From NCBI GenBank assembly GCA_020310875.1, contig CM035412.1:133778773-133842772 (forward strand): 64,000 bases of DNA. Reading direction: 5' to 3'. Source of the DNA: Ceratopteris richardii (taxonomy: Eukaryota > Streptophyta > Polypodiopsida > Polypodiales > Pteridaceae). Positions 1 through 13,480 of the stretch are shown in pieces. How positions within the stretch are numbered: the stretch's first letter is position 1; the number at the start of each line of letters is the position of its first letter. The position numbers and the translations under genes were made by a program. The notes beneath the pieces are model-generated. The model saw only the letters and a program-made list of their open reading frames with translations, searched no databases and was not told where the DNA came from.

Positions 1-522
1 CGTCCCTTGACAGGCTGTAGCTGTTCGTCGGCTGATTACTTCTTTTCTCCGCACGCATCCCTTGGTCAGTTTTGTCTGTAGTTAAACAGACATGCAGATT
101 TGATGGCCTTCTTGATTCAAGCTCTACTACTCGAGAGCTTGCTGCATTTGTCTTGCCTGTTGACTTGGGTTGCCACGCACGCCACCAGTGACTAGGAATC
201 TGCTGTTCTTAGTCACCCTCTTAAACTTTTCAGCCTCTACCCCTTTCTAACTTTTGGTCCTCTGATTTGTCCTGGTTGCACACATCTGACCCTGTTGTAT
301 TGCTTTGAGCCTGTTTGCTTTCTTCCACCGTGCAGGACCTGGCTGTTTTCTCTTTTCGCCTGATGCTTGCCCCTGCGGGGCTCTGTGCAGAGATGGGTAA
401 TGCGCCCCTGTGGGGCTTCTTGCAGAGATGTATCTTCAGATCTTGCTTGTTAGTGAAGCTGCTTCTTTCATTGTCTTCTTCTTTTCTTCTTCTTACTTGA
501 TTCTCCCTCAACACTTACCAAG
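1..522. other. Left edge, no gene recognised
   Basis: T- and C-rich sequence with only short open frames on both strands, none resembling a known family. It stops where similarity to the copia gag begins, so it is the DNA joined to the truncated left end of Copia-1. It holds the small hairpin pair at 369-438. I see nothing else in it. Confidence 0.5.
369..438. repeat. Two tandem 35-bp units, each with a small hairpin
   Basis: Two adjacent units share the pattern GCCCCTGYGGGGC followed by TGCAGAGATG, at 369-395 and 404-430. In each, GCCCC pairs with GGGGC across a three-base loop (TGC, then TGT), so the second unit keeps the stem while the loop changed. This is seen directly; no function is assigned. 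Confidence 0.55.
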
Positions 523-848
523 AATGGAGATACATCCAAAGGTAATAACTCTTCTGCCCTATACACTGATAAGAAGTCTAAGGATAAAGGCAAGAGCAAG
601 AAGGTGGAAGATGAAGGCTCTACCTCCCAAGCCAACTATGCAGGGGGAGGTAGATCTTCAAGAGGAAGGGGAAGAGGAGGTAAGCAAGGTAGGGGGAGAC
701 CCTATAACTCATCACCATGCAACATTTGTGGTCTATCAAATCATACTACAGATGAGTGTTTCAGGAATTACGAAAATCAGAGAGGAAGAGGCTACCAAAG
801 AGGTGGATACTCACAGTCAAGAGGAAGGTTCAACCATCACCAAGGGTA

Positions 849-898
849 CAACAACAATTACAACAACAATTACAACAACAATTACAACAACAATTACA
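849..898 (+). repeat. AACAACAATTAC dodecamer array in Copia-1 gag
   Basis: About four perfect 12-bp units encode a repeated Asn-Asn-Asn-Tyr stretch just after the CCHC knuckle. Copia-4 has a shorter, less regular Asn/Tyr/His tract at the same place, so the array expanded or contracted within the family. Confidence 0.85.
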
Positions 899-3800
899 AT
901 GGCAACTACCAAGGAGGATTCAAAACCAGAAAGGACTACAACAACTACACAAAAGAGCAGGATGACTCTCTTCTGATCATGAACATGACTTCAAAGTCAG
1001 GTACAAATGATGACCACCTATTCTACATTGACTCAGGGTGCTCAAATCATGTGGATGGCAATGTGGCACTACTCTCTGATCTTGAGGAACCAAAAGGTAA
1101 GCATCAAGTCCAAACAGGTGATGATACAAAGCATTCAGTAGTTAAAGTTGCAAATGTTAAGACTTGTGATGGTAATCAGAATTTGTTGAGCAGGGTACTC
1201 TATGTACCAACAATTACCAAAAATTTGATGAGTGTTGGTCAGATTGTGGAGAAAGGTTTGCAGGTCAGATTCAACCAATATGGAGCAAATGTGGAGGATC
1301 CAAGGCATGGGTTCAAGAGGATTGCAAAAGGAGAAAAATCAGGTAGACTTTTCACTTTTGAGTTGGAAGATACAAAGAATATTGCACTATACAGTTATAA
1401 GGATCAAACACTTTCAGAGCTTGAGATTTGGCACAAAAGGTTAGGGCACATAGGAGAAAGAACCTTGAAACAAACATGCAGGGACCAATGTGTGCTTGGG
1501 ATACCTAATATATCCAAGCAACATATGATTTATAAGTGTGGTGCTTGTCAATTTGGTAAGTCTCATAGGTTACCCTTCTCCAAGAAAGGATATATGCAGG
1601 AAGACTACCTAGAGCTTGTACACACAAATGTTTGGGGACCTAGCAAAGACCCCTCAGTCTTAGGATCAAGGTACTATGTGTCTTTCATTGATGATTACAA
1701 CAGATGGACTGTATTGTACTTCATGAAGCACAAGGATGAGGTATTTAATTGCTTTAAAAAATATCTTGCATTAGTTGAAAATCAAAGAGGAAAGAATTTG
1801 AAGAGGCTAAGGTCAGATGGAGGAGGTGAGTACTTCTCCCATGAGTTTGAAGACTTCTTGCACGATAGAGGCATCAAAAGAGAAATAACCAGAAGGTATT
1901 CTCCTGAACAGAATGGGGTAGCTGAAAGAAGAAATAGGTTAATTGTTGAGACAGCTAGATCTATGCTTAATGAGAAGAAGTTACCTAACTATCTATGGGC
2001 AGAGAGTGTTTCTACTGCCACTTACCTCATAAACATGTTACCATCTAAGTCTCTTGATGGCATGACACCCTATGAAGCATGGCATGGTAAGAGACCTTCA
2101 CTTGACAATTGCAAAATATTTGGATGTGTAGCATATGTACACATTCGTTCTCAGATAAGAGGTAAGCTAGACCCAAAGGCTGAAAAATGCATTTTTATTG
2201 GGTATGACTTAAATAAAAAAGGTTATAGGTTTTATAATCCTACCAATAAGGGATTTATGGTAAGCAGAGATGTGATCTTTGATGAAAATGATTCTTGGTA
2301 TGAGAATGAATGCAGGAAGGTTAAACTACCCTATGATTTGGAAGAGGAATTTCCAAAACTTACAAAGGAGGAACCTACACAAAATGAAGACTCAAGTTCA
2401 GATGATGAAGACACTATCAACCTTGAAGAATTCAAAGCATGGAAGTCCAAAGGCAAAATGAAGATGAGGAAGCTTGAAGACATACTTGAATCCTCAGCTC
2501 AACCATTTAGAAGATCTCAAAGAGAAAGCAAAAAACCTATCAGATACGGGTATGATACATCTCTTGTTACTAAACATTCAGTTTATCTTGCCAAAGATTT
2601 GTCAAATGAAGAACCAGGATCATATGAAGAAGCAATAACCAAATCAGAATGGAAAGAAGCTATGGATGACGAAATTGAAGCACTCAAGGAGAGTGACACA
2701 TGGGAGTTAGTACCCAAGAAGGATTCTATGAAGGTAATAGGATCCAGATGGATCTATACGTTGAAAAGAAATTCTGATGGAACAATTAATAGGTAAAAAG
2801 CTAGATTGGTAGCCAAGGGTTTTGCACAAACCCAAGGCATCGACTATGAGGAGACATTCTCACCTGTGGCCAAGATGCCAACCATCAGAGTGTTGGTAAG
2901 TGTGGCTACATCAAAGAATTGGAACATGTACCAATTGGATGTCAAGAATGCCTTCTTGAATGGATGGATTTCAGAGGAAGTATATATGTCACAACCTCCT
3001 GGCTATGAAGACCCTAAGAAGGTAACATATGTTTGCAAGTTAAAAAAGGCTTTATATGGATTGAAGCAGACACCTAGGGCATGGAATTACAGGTTAACTA
3101 CATACCTCCAAGAACAAGGACTTGTCATGAGCAAGGCAGATACTTCTCTGTTCATTAAGAGAAGTAATTCAGAGGTAATATACCTTTGTGTTTATGTTGA
3201 TGACATCATCATTACACGTAATGATGTCAATGGAATTAGGTATATCAAAAGCCAGATGATGAAGGAGTTGAAGATCAATGATCTTGGTTTATTGAAGTAT
3301 TTTTTGGGGCTTGAATTAGTCTACACTAGTTCAGGGATATACATTACTCAGAAAAAGTACATACAGGATATGTTGAAGAAGTTTCACTTGCAGGATGCTA
3401 AAGTAGCAAGCACTCCAATGGAGGTAAACCTAAAACTAAGTGCCCATGAAGGTGATGAAGTCAAGGATATTACAGGTTATCAAAGTATGGTGGGTAGCTT
3501 GAACTATGCTTTCTTAACAAGGATAGATATTGCACATGGAGTTAGTGTGCTAAGTCAATTTATGCACAAGCCAAGGATACCTCACTTAGAGGCTGCCAAG
3601 AGAATCTTGAAGTATCTCAACGGTATAGAGAACCATGGTTTGTATTTTCCTGACACTTCAGATATTGATATCAAAATTTATTCAGATGCAGATTGGGCAG
3701 GATGCAAGGATGATAGGAGGAGCACTTCTGGATATATCTCTTTTGTAGGTGACAAACAAATTTCATGGTCTTGAAAGAAGCAACCTACTGTTGCTTTGTC

Positions 3801-4184
3801 TTCTACAGAGGCAGAGTATAGAGGACTAGCTAATGCCACACAAGAAGCAATTTGGATTAAGCTTTTGTATACAGAATTGGGATTTTATACTAGGTCACCA
3901 ATTATCTTTGGAGATAATACAAGTTCTCTTCACCTTGCAGCTAATCCTATTTACCATGCTAGGACAAAACACAAAGAGCTCCATTATCATTATGTGAGAG
4001 AGGAATCGATAAGCAAGGACATTAAACTTACCTATGTATCCACCAACATGCAATGTGCAGATTTGCTGACTAAAGCTTTGGATGGAATCAAACTTTGCAG
4101 GTTCAAATCCATGATTGGATTGCAGGATATACTTGAAGATTGAAGATGAAGACTTAAGCCAAAATGTTTGGCTTGAGGGGGAGC

Positions 4185-5240
4185 TGTTGGTGTAAATTGC
4201 AAGCCTACACATTTGGCTCAAAGGATGCATTGAAGTTTATACATACATGAAGAAGCATAGGAACATATGCTAGTGGATAATCACCACTTTACCTCATTGT
4301 AAAAGTCAGATTGACTTGGAATCTTTTGTAATCACCTACCAAAGTGAGTCGTGGAAAAATTAGCTTATTTGATTGAAGGAATATCTCCAAGCATTTAGGA
4401 GCTTGATCATAGGGGCCAAAAATTTGAATTTGAATTCAAATTTTTACCCATCTCTTATAAAAATGGTCATGAAAAGTCGCGGGTTAGAGAGATCATTCTC
4501 GAGTCTCATTCTACTGATTTCTGAGTGTGTGTGAGGTCTACATTCTAGCCCACACCTCTCTATACCATTAGTCAATGTTGTTCATGCCAATGGGATTTTA
4601 TACAAGTGTTTATTAATAGATATATTTACATCACTCATCTCTGAGTTCTCTGTTAGTCTACTCAAAAGTCTTTCAACTTGTCAAGGGCATATCGCGGTCA
4701 ATTCTTCATCAAATTCAGTGATTCAAAGCTTTTTGGATTCAGCTTGACGTAATCTACGTGCTATCAAAGTTTGAAGACATTCTATTCATCCATTTTGGAG
4801 AAATCTGCGTCGAGGTGAACTCTGGTCATTTTCTGCTACAGTCCTAAAAAGTCGGGGGTATAACTAAACTTGCTAAATTGATTTCTCTTAGCATAGTTTA
4901 TCTTTTTACATCATTCCACTTGCAAATGGTAGCTTACTAAGATAATTAAATACCCATAGAAGGAATTTTATCAATTTTTACTGTACTGGTCACACTAAGC
5001 AAAACATTCAGCAGGTGTCAAGACATAAATAGAAGGTTTTCTTGAGTTAGTGAACGTCAAAGTTACTGTTTTGGTTCAATCATTACACACATCACTTCCA
5101 AAGGACATAGGACATTTTTTGGGGTTATTGGAAAGCTAAGAAGGTCTACTTATCAACTCTGAAGAAAAAGAGGGCTGGTACAAAGCAGGTTTAGCAATAC
5201 CTACTCAGTCTCTTGGAGCATCCATCCATCATTCCCAACA
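4185..5240 (+). repeat. 3' LTR of Copia-1
   Basis: It starts TGTTGGTG directly after the polypurine tract and ends CCCAACA, the same borders as the LTRs of Copia-3. Its length, 1056 bp, matches the family (about 1020-1060 bp). The sequence after 5240 belongs to an unrelated antisense fragment. Confidence 0.85.
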
Positions 5241-6413
5241 ATGAGCTTATATATACATGTGACTATAAACTTGTCACTACATCAAGTACTTTTGAAATAT
5301 TTTTCCAAAGCTATTATACATAATTGTACAAAACATTTCTTCTTGATTCTTCACTTGACTTCATGCTTTGAGCTTGAGTCTTTCCTTCACTTCTTCATTC
5401 TCAATCTTCATGTAATCATCAATGGATGATTGTCTTGCTCCAACAATATGTTTGGTTCCCCCACTATCAAAGTACCAAACATTTGAGTCTATTGTAGACA
5501 TACATTGTTCATGAGAAGATGGTTCATAAGTGTAAACTATGGTGAATTCCCATTCTTCATTCTACACAAGATTAGGTGGGTACATTTCGGGTGTAGATGC
5601 CTCTACAAAAACCATTCCAGCCTCTTTTTTCTTTGCCTCTTTTGTAGTGAGTTCTGGATAGCTCTTTATGACATGATCATTTTATTTACAATATTTCCAA
5701 AACAAGTTTTTCTTTTCTATTTTCTTCTTGCCTCTATCATCCTTCTTTGATTGTGTATCAGCAAATTTTTGCTTATTAGAGGATGAGATCCATTTACCTT
5801 TGACCTTATGAATAGCTAGGAAAGCTTGATCTGCAATACACATAATGGACCTATTTTGCCTAGAGTGGTCTGCCTACAACAAAATAGACAATAACTCCTC
5901 AAATGTTAAGGCATTTGGATTGCCTTTCATCATCATTTGAAGAGTAGAAGCAAAACTCTAATATAAATCTAGAAGAGCATTCAAAACAGTCTGCACAACT
6001 AAATTGTCAGGCAAGACTTCATCAGTAGAAATCAATTGCTCCTTCAAATCTCTCATCTTTGTCAGAAAACTATCCATGGAATCTCCTTCGTTCATGTGCT
6101 CACTTTGCAACTCTTTTTGGGGATAAGAGGATTCATGGAGCTCCAGCTCCACCATGAGACATTGATTATTAACCCAAACCTAAAGAATTTATCTTCAAAG
6201 GTTCAAGTAAACAGCATGAATATCTATCCAATCTTGACCCAATATTAAATATTCTCTGAGGTCTTTTTCATAGCACACTAAGAGTTTGATTGTTGGGGGG
6301 ACTTCTCCTCAACACAAAGTTTCTATCCCTCCCAAACCTATAAGATATGCTTCTATTGGTTTCAACTCTAGTCCCATACTTAGACAATAAGAGATTCTAA
6401 TGGAACTTGTAGT
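5241..6413 (-). mobile_element. Old antisense copia fragment (gag to protease)
   Basis: On the minus strand, 6155-5958 reads as the UBN2-type gag domain (MKDLKEQL-like core followed by VLNAL). Further on come a decayed zinc-knuckle zone (about 5650-5750) and a protease motif close to WYFDSGGTKHIVG (about 5440-5490). This lineage differs from Copia-1 to Copia-4. No RT or LTR is visible. It is heavily decayed with many breaks. Copia-2 inserted next to it or into it at 6413/6414. The part from about 6160 to 6413 has no recognisable domain. Confidence 0.7.
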
Positions 6414-7476
6414 TGTTGGTGCAAATAGATCCAAGACTATATACTTGAACAATAAGCTATTCACTTCTATATGCACACATAAACTCACATATGAATACCT
6501 ACTTGTAAAAGTTTGGTTTTAATCCTTGTAAAAGTGCATATATAAAAGGCACTCACATTCACATGGAGTTTGGAGGATGAATTAAGAGCTTTTTGGTGGA
6601 GATTTATGAGAAAATAATTCCTAAGTTTTAGGTACACTTTTTGGTAGAGTTTGAAATTCAAAAGTTGGAAATTGGCTCCAACTTTAGCTATAAAAGCGAC
6701 TCAAAAAGTTTCGTGATTATGAGCCCAATTTGTAAAACTTTTCAAAGGGGTTCTACTTGGATATTGAGCTCACACTATAGCTCTACCATTGCCCTCATAT
6801 TGTGCAATTATTCATTTCCAATATTAGTGTACTTTATGTGCATTGATACTTACATGTTGATCATGTTCTCTTGTCTCTACTCTCTCAAGTACTACTTAAA
6901 ACAATGAACTTCTTAGAGATATTGCTTCGCATGTACTTAGTCATTTGGAGTGGCTTAAATTGCTATGGCTTCATCAAGTAGTTAATCTAGTTATATGCTA
7001 CAAATTTGCATCTTGATTGCATCAGCCATTTTCAAGTAATCTTTGAATTACTACTCTTTGGTTTGCTGTCTGTTCAACTCCTAAAAGGTCGGGATACACA
7101 CCAGAATTGGTAAAGATCATTCTCCTTGCCTAGTTGATTATTTTGAGTGAAATAACTTGTTGAAGCTAGCTATCAAGTTAATTAGATATTCCCAAAAGGA
7201 TTTTGTCCATTTGTTAGCATAGAAAGAGAACTATTCATTTCTCTAAGCAGGTATAGTGACCAAAATATAAACGTTTTGGTTCAAGGTCAATGTCAATGTT
7301 ATTTTTTTGATCCAATGATTTGAGAATCATCTTCCAAAGCACTTAGATTATTAATTGTACTTCCTTGAAATCTCAAGGGGTCTACTTTGCACTACTCAAC
7401 TCAACTTTGGCTGGTGTGAAGCAAGAACTTGTAGTACCATCTCATCTTTGGAAGGTGTCCACCATCTCCTCCAATA
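6414..7476 (+). repeat. 5' LTR of Copia-2
   Basis: Begins TGTTGGTGCAAATAG and ends CTCCAATA just before the primer-binding site; 1063 bp. It aligns along its length with 11703-12650. Confidence 0.85.
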
Positions 7477-7477
7477 G

Positions 7478-7489
7478 TGGTATCAGAGC
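7478..7489 (+). other. Primer-binding site of Copia-2 (tRNA-Met)
   Basis: TGGTATCAGAGC, complementary to the 3' end of plant initiator tRNA-Met, one base after the 5' LTR. This is the standard minus-strand DNA primer site of plant copia elements. Confidence 0.9.
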
Positions 7490-10400
7490 AACATCAAGGT
7501 AAAATGGGAGACAGATTTCCATCATTCATTGATAAACTAGATAGGGAAAATTAGCCAGCATGGTTCCTAATGATGAAGTCTTATCTCCAAGGAAGAATCT
7601 TGTATGGATACATCTCTAGAGATGGATAAATGTTAACCTTTAGAAGAAAAAATCAACCTACAAAAGAGGAGCAAGAGAGAGTGGCTGCATGGTGTGCAAA
7701 GGATGCTCTAGCCAGGTCATACATACTCAATTCAGGATTTGATTTTTTGTTACCTTATATTAGGAATTTTAAGACTTCCAAAGAGACTTGGCATGTGCTA
7801 TCTTCATACTTCTCATCAAATACAAGGGCCAGAAAGAACCAACTTTGGATGGAGTTTACAAGCTTGAACAAGAAACCAAAGCAAAGTGTAGCTCACTATG
7901 TGAACAAGATGAAGGATGTAGTTGACCAACTTGGGAGTATTGTAGAAGAAATGGAAGATGAGCAGATAGTAAGGCAGATCATAACTGTTATCAAGGCTGA
8001 TGACAAACGGGAGTCTCTCACCACAACAATGGACCTATATATGGACATGCAGATACCTAACCTCTATACATTGATGGGGAAACTCTTCATACATGAGACA
8101 AATCTCAACAAGAATGGAGATATTTCTAGAGGTAATCAATCTTCTGACCTTTACATAGATAAGAATAGGGAAAAGATGAAGGCAAAGCTAAGAAGAATGA
8201 AGAAGATGCAAATGCAAGCACCTTTCAAGTGAATTTCATAGGTAGAGGAAGAGGTACTAGAGGAAGGGGTAGAGGAGGAAAGCAAGGCAGGGGAGACCAT
8301 ATAATTCTTCACCTTGCAACATTTGTGGCTTGACCAATCATACCATAGATGAATTCTTTAGGAACACAAAGAATCACAGAGGAAGAGGCTCCCATAGAGG
8401 AGGTTATGGACAATCAAGAGGTAGGTTCAATAATGGAGAAAACAACTACAATCACAACTACAACCAAGGCTTCAACAAGAACTATCAAGGAGGCTTTAGA
8501 GGAAGGAGAGACTACAATAATTATACAGATGACCAAGAGGATTCTCTATTGCTAATGAATATGATAGCCAAGCAAGGTAAAGATGATGAATACCTATTCT
8601 ATATTGATTCTGGTTGTTTCAATCATGTAGCTCGCAATGCAACACTATTTTTTGACCTTGAAAAACCTAAAGGGAAGCATGAAGTCCAAAGAGGTGATGA
8701 CACTAGGCACTTAGTAAAGAAAATTGGAAATGTTAAAGCATCTAATGTTAATATGAACCTTCTAAGTAGAGTGTTGTATGTGTCAACAATAAACAAAAAT
8801 CTAATCAGTGTTGGACAGATTGTTGAGATGGGTTTATAGGTTAGATTCACAAGACATGGAGGATATGTGGAGGACCCTCAACAAGGCTTCAAGAGGATTA
8901 CAAAAGGTGAGAAATCTTGTAGAATTTTTACCTTTGAAGTTCAAGATACAAGAAACATTGCTCTCTTCAGTTACAAGGACCAAACCCTATCTGAATTGGA
9001 GATATGGCATAAGATACTAGGTCATATAGGTGAAAGGACATTGAAGCAAATATGCGAGAATCAAAGTGTGCTTGGCATCCCAAATGTTTCCAAGAAACAT
9101 ATGATTTACAAATGTGGAGCATGCAAATTTGGCAAATCACATAGGCAATCATTAAAAAAAGAGGATACATGTATGAATATTACTTGGAGCTTGTACACAC
9201 AATTGTGTGGGGTCCTAGCAGACAACCATCAATTTCACGCTCAAGGTATTATGTTTCATTTATAGATGACTATATCAGGTGGATAATACTTTATTTTATG
9301 AAGCATAAAGATGAAGTCATCACGTTTCTCAAGAAGTATTTGGCATTAGTTGAGAATCAAATAGACAAAATTTTGAAGAGGCTAAGATCCAATGGTGGTG
9401 AGTATTCCTCACATGAGTTTGACTCCTACTTACAGGACAGAGGCATAAAGAGAGAGATTACAACAAGGTACAATCCTAAACAGAATGGAGTGATAGAGAG
9501 AAGACTAGGTTAATAGTAGAGGCTGCAAGATTAATGTTGAATGAGAAAAAGCTCCCTAATTATCTATGGGTGGATGTTATTTCCACAGCTACTTACCTAG
9601 TCAATAGGCTTCCATCCAAGTCTCTGGATGGGATGACACCTTATGAAGGAGACCCACATTGGACCATTGTATGATCTTTGGGTGCATTGCTTATGTACAC
9701 ATCCCTTTGCAGATTAAGGGAAAGCTTGATCCAAAGGCTGAAAGATGAATATTTATTGGCTATGATCAGAATAAAAAAGGATATAAATTATATAATCCCA
9801 CTAACAAAGGATTTACAGTTAGTATGGATGTGGTATTTGATGAAAGTAACTCTTGGTTTGAGGATGATTGCAGGAAAATAAAGCTATCCTATGATTTGGA
9901 GAATGATTTTCAAAATTTGACCAAGGAAGAACCATATACGTATGATGATATCAGTTCAAAGGATGGAGAACAAATAAATCTTGAAGAATTCAAAGCTTTG
10001 AAGTCAAAGGGCAAAGTAAAAATCAAAAATTTGGAAGACATTCCAGAGTCATCCAATCAAGGACTTAGAAGATCTCAAAGGGAAAGCAAGAAACCTATAA
10101 GGTATGGCTATGACACATCATTAGTCACCAAGCATTCTATTTATATGTCTAAAGAGTCTATGTGAGAGGAATCATCTACATTTGAAGAAGCTAACAAAAA
10201 GGAAGAATGGAGAGAAACTATGTAGGAGGAAATTTAAGCACTTCAAGAGAATAGCACGGGATTTGGTTCCCAAGAAACCATCCATGAAGTTGATATGATC
10301 CAGGTGGATTTACAAAGTTAAAAAGAATTCTGATGGCACAAAAAAGAGGTATAAAGGAAGGCTAGTAGCAAAGGGGCTTGCTCAAACCCATGGAGTGGAC

Positions 10401-11702
10401 TATGAGGAGACCTTCTCACTAGTGGCTAAGATGCCAACTATTAGAGTCTTAGTAAGTATTTCTGCTTCAAAGATTATGAACTTGTACTAATTAGATGTTA
10501 AAAATGCATTCCTTAATGGATGGATCTTTGAAGAGCTCTACATGGCTCAACAACCAGGATATGAAGACAAAGACAAACCTGATTATGTATGTAAATTAAG
10601 GAAGTCACTATATGGTTTAAAGCAAGCTCCTAGAGCTTGGAACCATAGGCTTGTTAAATATTTGTAGAGTTAGGGATTTATACCAAGCAAAGCGAACATT
10701 TCATTCTTCATTAAAAAGACTAATTTAAAGGTTATTTATCTATGTGTTTATGTGGATGACAGCATCATTATAGGGAATGATGCCAATTGCATCAAGCAGA
10801 TCAAATCTCAGATGAAGGAAGAATTTAAAATCAGTGATCTTGGATTGTTGACTTATTTCCTTGATTTAGAGCTTGTATATTCAGATTTTGGTGTTTTCAT
10901 TACTCAAAGAAAGTACATCCATGAATTTTTAACTAAGTTCAAGATGGAGAATACAAAAATTGCAGGTATGCTTGTGGAGTTGAATCACAAACTCAGTGCT
11001 CATGAAGGGGAGCTGCTTGAAGACATCACATGTTACCAAAGTCTTGTTGGGAGTCTCAATTATGCAACTCTAAAAAGAGTGGATATATGCTTTGGAGTAA
11101 GTACATTGAGTCAATTCATGCATACACCAAGAAAATCTCACATAGAAGTTGTCAAAATAAATGAATGACTATTTTATCCATTTACATCTGACTTGGATAT
11201 CAAGCTATACTCTGATGCAGATTGGGCTGGTTCAAAAGATGATAGGAGTGGAACCTCTTGCTACTTATCTTTAGCACGGTCCACATTAATTTCATGGTCA
11301 TCAAACAAGCAACCAACTGTGTCATTATCCTCAACTAAAGCTGAATATAGGGGCATATCAAATGCAACACAAGAGGCAATGTGGTTAAAAACTACTCTAC
11401 ACAAATTTGGGGATACATACATACACACCAATGATCTTTGGAGATGATACTAGCCTACTACATTTTGCTGCTAATCTTGTGTATCATGGAAGGACTAAGC
11501 ACATTAAAGTGCATTACCACTATGTGAGAGAGAAGCTACTTAGCAAGGACATACAATTGTCCTATTTGTCGACAAACCTACAATGGGCAGATATGTTGAC
11601 TAAATCTTGGATGGAACTAAATTAAACAGGTTCAAGATGATGATTGGATTGCATGAGATCAAGGACACTCAAAGCCCAATCATGTTAGGCTTTAGGGGGA
11701 GC

Positions 11703-12650
11703 TATTGGTGCAAATATATCCAAGCCTACATACTTGGACAATTATCTATTCACTTCTATATACACACATTAAGTCACATATGAATACCCACTTGTAAGAC
11801 TTTGGTTTTACTCCTTGTAAAAGTGCATATGTAAAAGGCACTCACATTCACGTGGATTTTGGAGGATTAATTATGAGATTTTTGGTGGGGAATTGATGAG
11901 AAAGGAGTTCCTAAACTTTAGGTACACTTTTTGGTAGAGTTTGAAATTCAAAAGTTGGAAATTGGCTCCAACTTAGCTTTAAAAGTGACTCAACAAGTTG
12001 CATGATTATGAGCCTGATTTGGAAGAGTTTTTAGAGGGATTCTACTTGAATATTGAGCTCACACTATAGCTCTAACATTGCCCTCATATTGTGCAATCAT
12101 TCATTGCCAATATCATTGTAATTTATGTGCATTAATACTTACATGTTGATCATGTTCTTTTGTCTCTACTCTATCAAGTACTACTCAAAACAGTGAATTT
12201 TTCATACCTATTTCTCAACGTGTACTTAATCATTTTGAGTGATTTAAATTTCTATAGCTTCATTAGGCAATCTAGCTATATGCTAGAAATTTTTATTTTG
12301 ATTGCTTTAGCCATTTGCAAGAAATAACTTATGGAAGTTATCTATCTAAGTTAATTAGATATTCTCAAAGGGATTCTGTCCAATTGTTAGCAGCAAAAGA
12401 GAATTGTTTATTTCTCTGAGCAGGTATAGTGACCAAAATAGAAAGTTTTTCGTTCAAGGTCAATATCAATGTTATCTGTTATGATCCAATGAATTGAGTA
12501 TCATCTTCCAAAGCACTTAGGTGATTAATTAAACTTCATGGAAAGATCAAAAGGTCTACTCTACACTCCTCAACTCAACTTAGGCTGGTGTGAAGCACGA
12601 ACGTGCAACACCATCTCATCTCTAGAAGGTGTCCACCATCTCCTCCAATA
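11703..12650 (+). repeat. 3' LTR of Copia-2
   Basis: Follows the polypurine tract and ends CTCCAATA like the 5' copy. It is 948 bp, about 115 bp shorter than the 5' LTR through internal deletion. Confidence 0.85.
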
Positions 12651-13480
12651 GTAGCTACACTTGAATTTTAAATCAAGGATTTGATCCTCATGATTGTAGT
12701 GACCTATGCTAGCTCAATGGATATGAATGGTATTCAATCTACCATGCTAGGAGAGGTACGCCCTAGTTTGACACATGTCCATGTGATATCTTGGGGAATT
12801 TGGATTCGGTAGTATGCCTTGTGGTCTCAACTTTATGTGTTTAATATGCTCTATAGCCTTGGCCTATGCCTCTTTTCTAATTTTTTTTTTCATCTCTCTC
12901 CTTCATCGCCTTAACTAATCGCATAAGCATTTCCTCTATTAGTGGTTCTTGATAAAGCTTGACTCTGCATCGACTAATGTATTTTGGCATCACTTCTCCT
13001 TCTAGGATTATTGGAAAACAATGTCTCAATGTCCCATGGTCAAATGGTCCATATTGCTTAGAGTATACATGATATGTAGATTTTGTTAGTAACTCCTCTA
13101 CAACAAAAAGGCGTGGGCACCTTGGATAACACAATCGCCTCCCAGCTTGAGCATCCAGGTTCGAATCCCGTGAACAACAATAGTGTAGCACGAAGAGATT
13201 TTTGGCAATCTATGTTTAGCATACGATTTTGAAGACGTCTATTTTTAGAAGACATCTGTAGCTAAAAAGGACAAAGGATGTTTAGAGATCGCAAATCTGA
13301 TTGCTATTAAAAGCAAAAACGAATTACAAAATTCCTTTATGGAGGGCTTTTCGATTGTGCTTTATTTCATGGAGGCTATACTATATAAGAACATGCAAGG
13401 GTCACTTCAAAATCATCCTACACCAATTGGCAACACCAACTTTGGTCCCTCAGTAGAGGTGGTGCTCTAGCACACATGGG
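12651..13480. other. Unassigned sequence right of Copia-2
   Basis: A-T-rich DNA with one short minus-strand open frame (13191-12877) that I do not recognise. It includes the tRNA-like block at 13108-13175 and a TATATAA box near 13391. Nothing else supports a gene. Confidence 0.4.
13108..13175 (+). other. tRNA-like A/B boxes, possible SINE head
   Basis: TGGGCACCTTGG (13114-13125) resembles an RNA polymerase III A box, and GGTTCGAATCC (13158-13168) is a consensus B box about 33 bp further on, the spacing found in tRNAs. The T arm pairs at only three of five positions and the anticodon arm breaks the U33 rule, so it is not a working tRNA gene. A tRNA-derived SINE head or tRNA pseudogene is most likely. 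No A-tail or target duplication was identified. Confidence 0.35.

Larger units (their letters stand above)
523..5240 (+). mobile_element. Copia-1: 5'-truncated Ty1/copia LTR retrotransposon
   Basis: Parts in order: the gag C-terminal half with a CCHC knuckle (CNICGLSNHTTDEC, about 718-759), an aspartic protease (IDSGCSNHV, about 1026), a GAG-pre-integrase motif (IWHKRLGH, about 1426), the integrase core (about 1650-2130), RT (ALYGLKQTPRAWN and YVDD, about 2800-3400), RNase H (DADWAG, about 3685, to about 4080), a polypurine tract (GAGGGGGAG) and a 3' LTR. The gag-protease-integrase-RT-RNase H order defines Ty1/copia. The 5' LTR and gag N-terminus are absent, so the element is truncated on the left and cannot be dated from an LTR pair. 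It is broken, with about two breaks in what remains. Its proteins are very close to those of Copia-3 and Copia-4, so the three form one family. Confidence 0.95.
6414..12650 (+). mobile_element. Copia-2: old, complete-length copia with both LTRs
   Basis: Both LTRs, a tRNA-Met primer-binding site, gag from about 7505 (UBN2 domain; CNICGLTNHTIDE-type knuckle near 8310-8360), protease (IDSGC, about 8605), integrase zone (about 9000-9700), RT (about 10360-10900) and RNase H (about 11190-11620) are all in copia order. The polypurine tract is TAGGGGGAGC before 11703. Flanking pentamers GTAGT (6409-6413) and GTAGC (12651-12655) look like a target duplication with one change. The LTR copies differ by more than 10% by eye and the coding part has a dozen or more breaks. 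It is the oldest complete copia here and clearly broken. Confidence 0.92.

Noticed and set aside
13108-13175. Functional tRNA gene
   Set aside because: The T-arm and anticodon-arm pairings are too poor and no proper acceptor stem forms.
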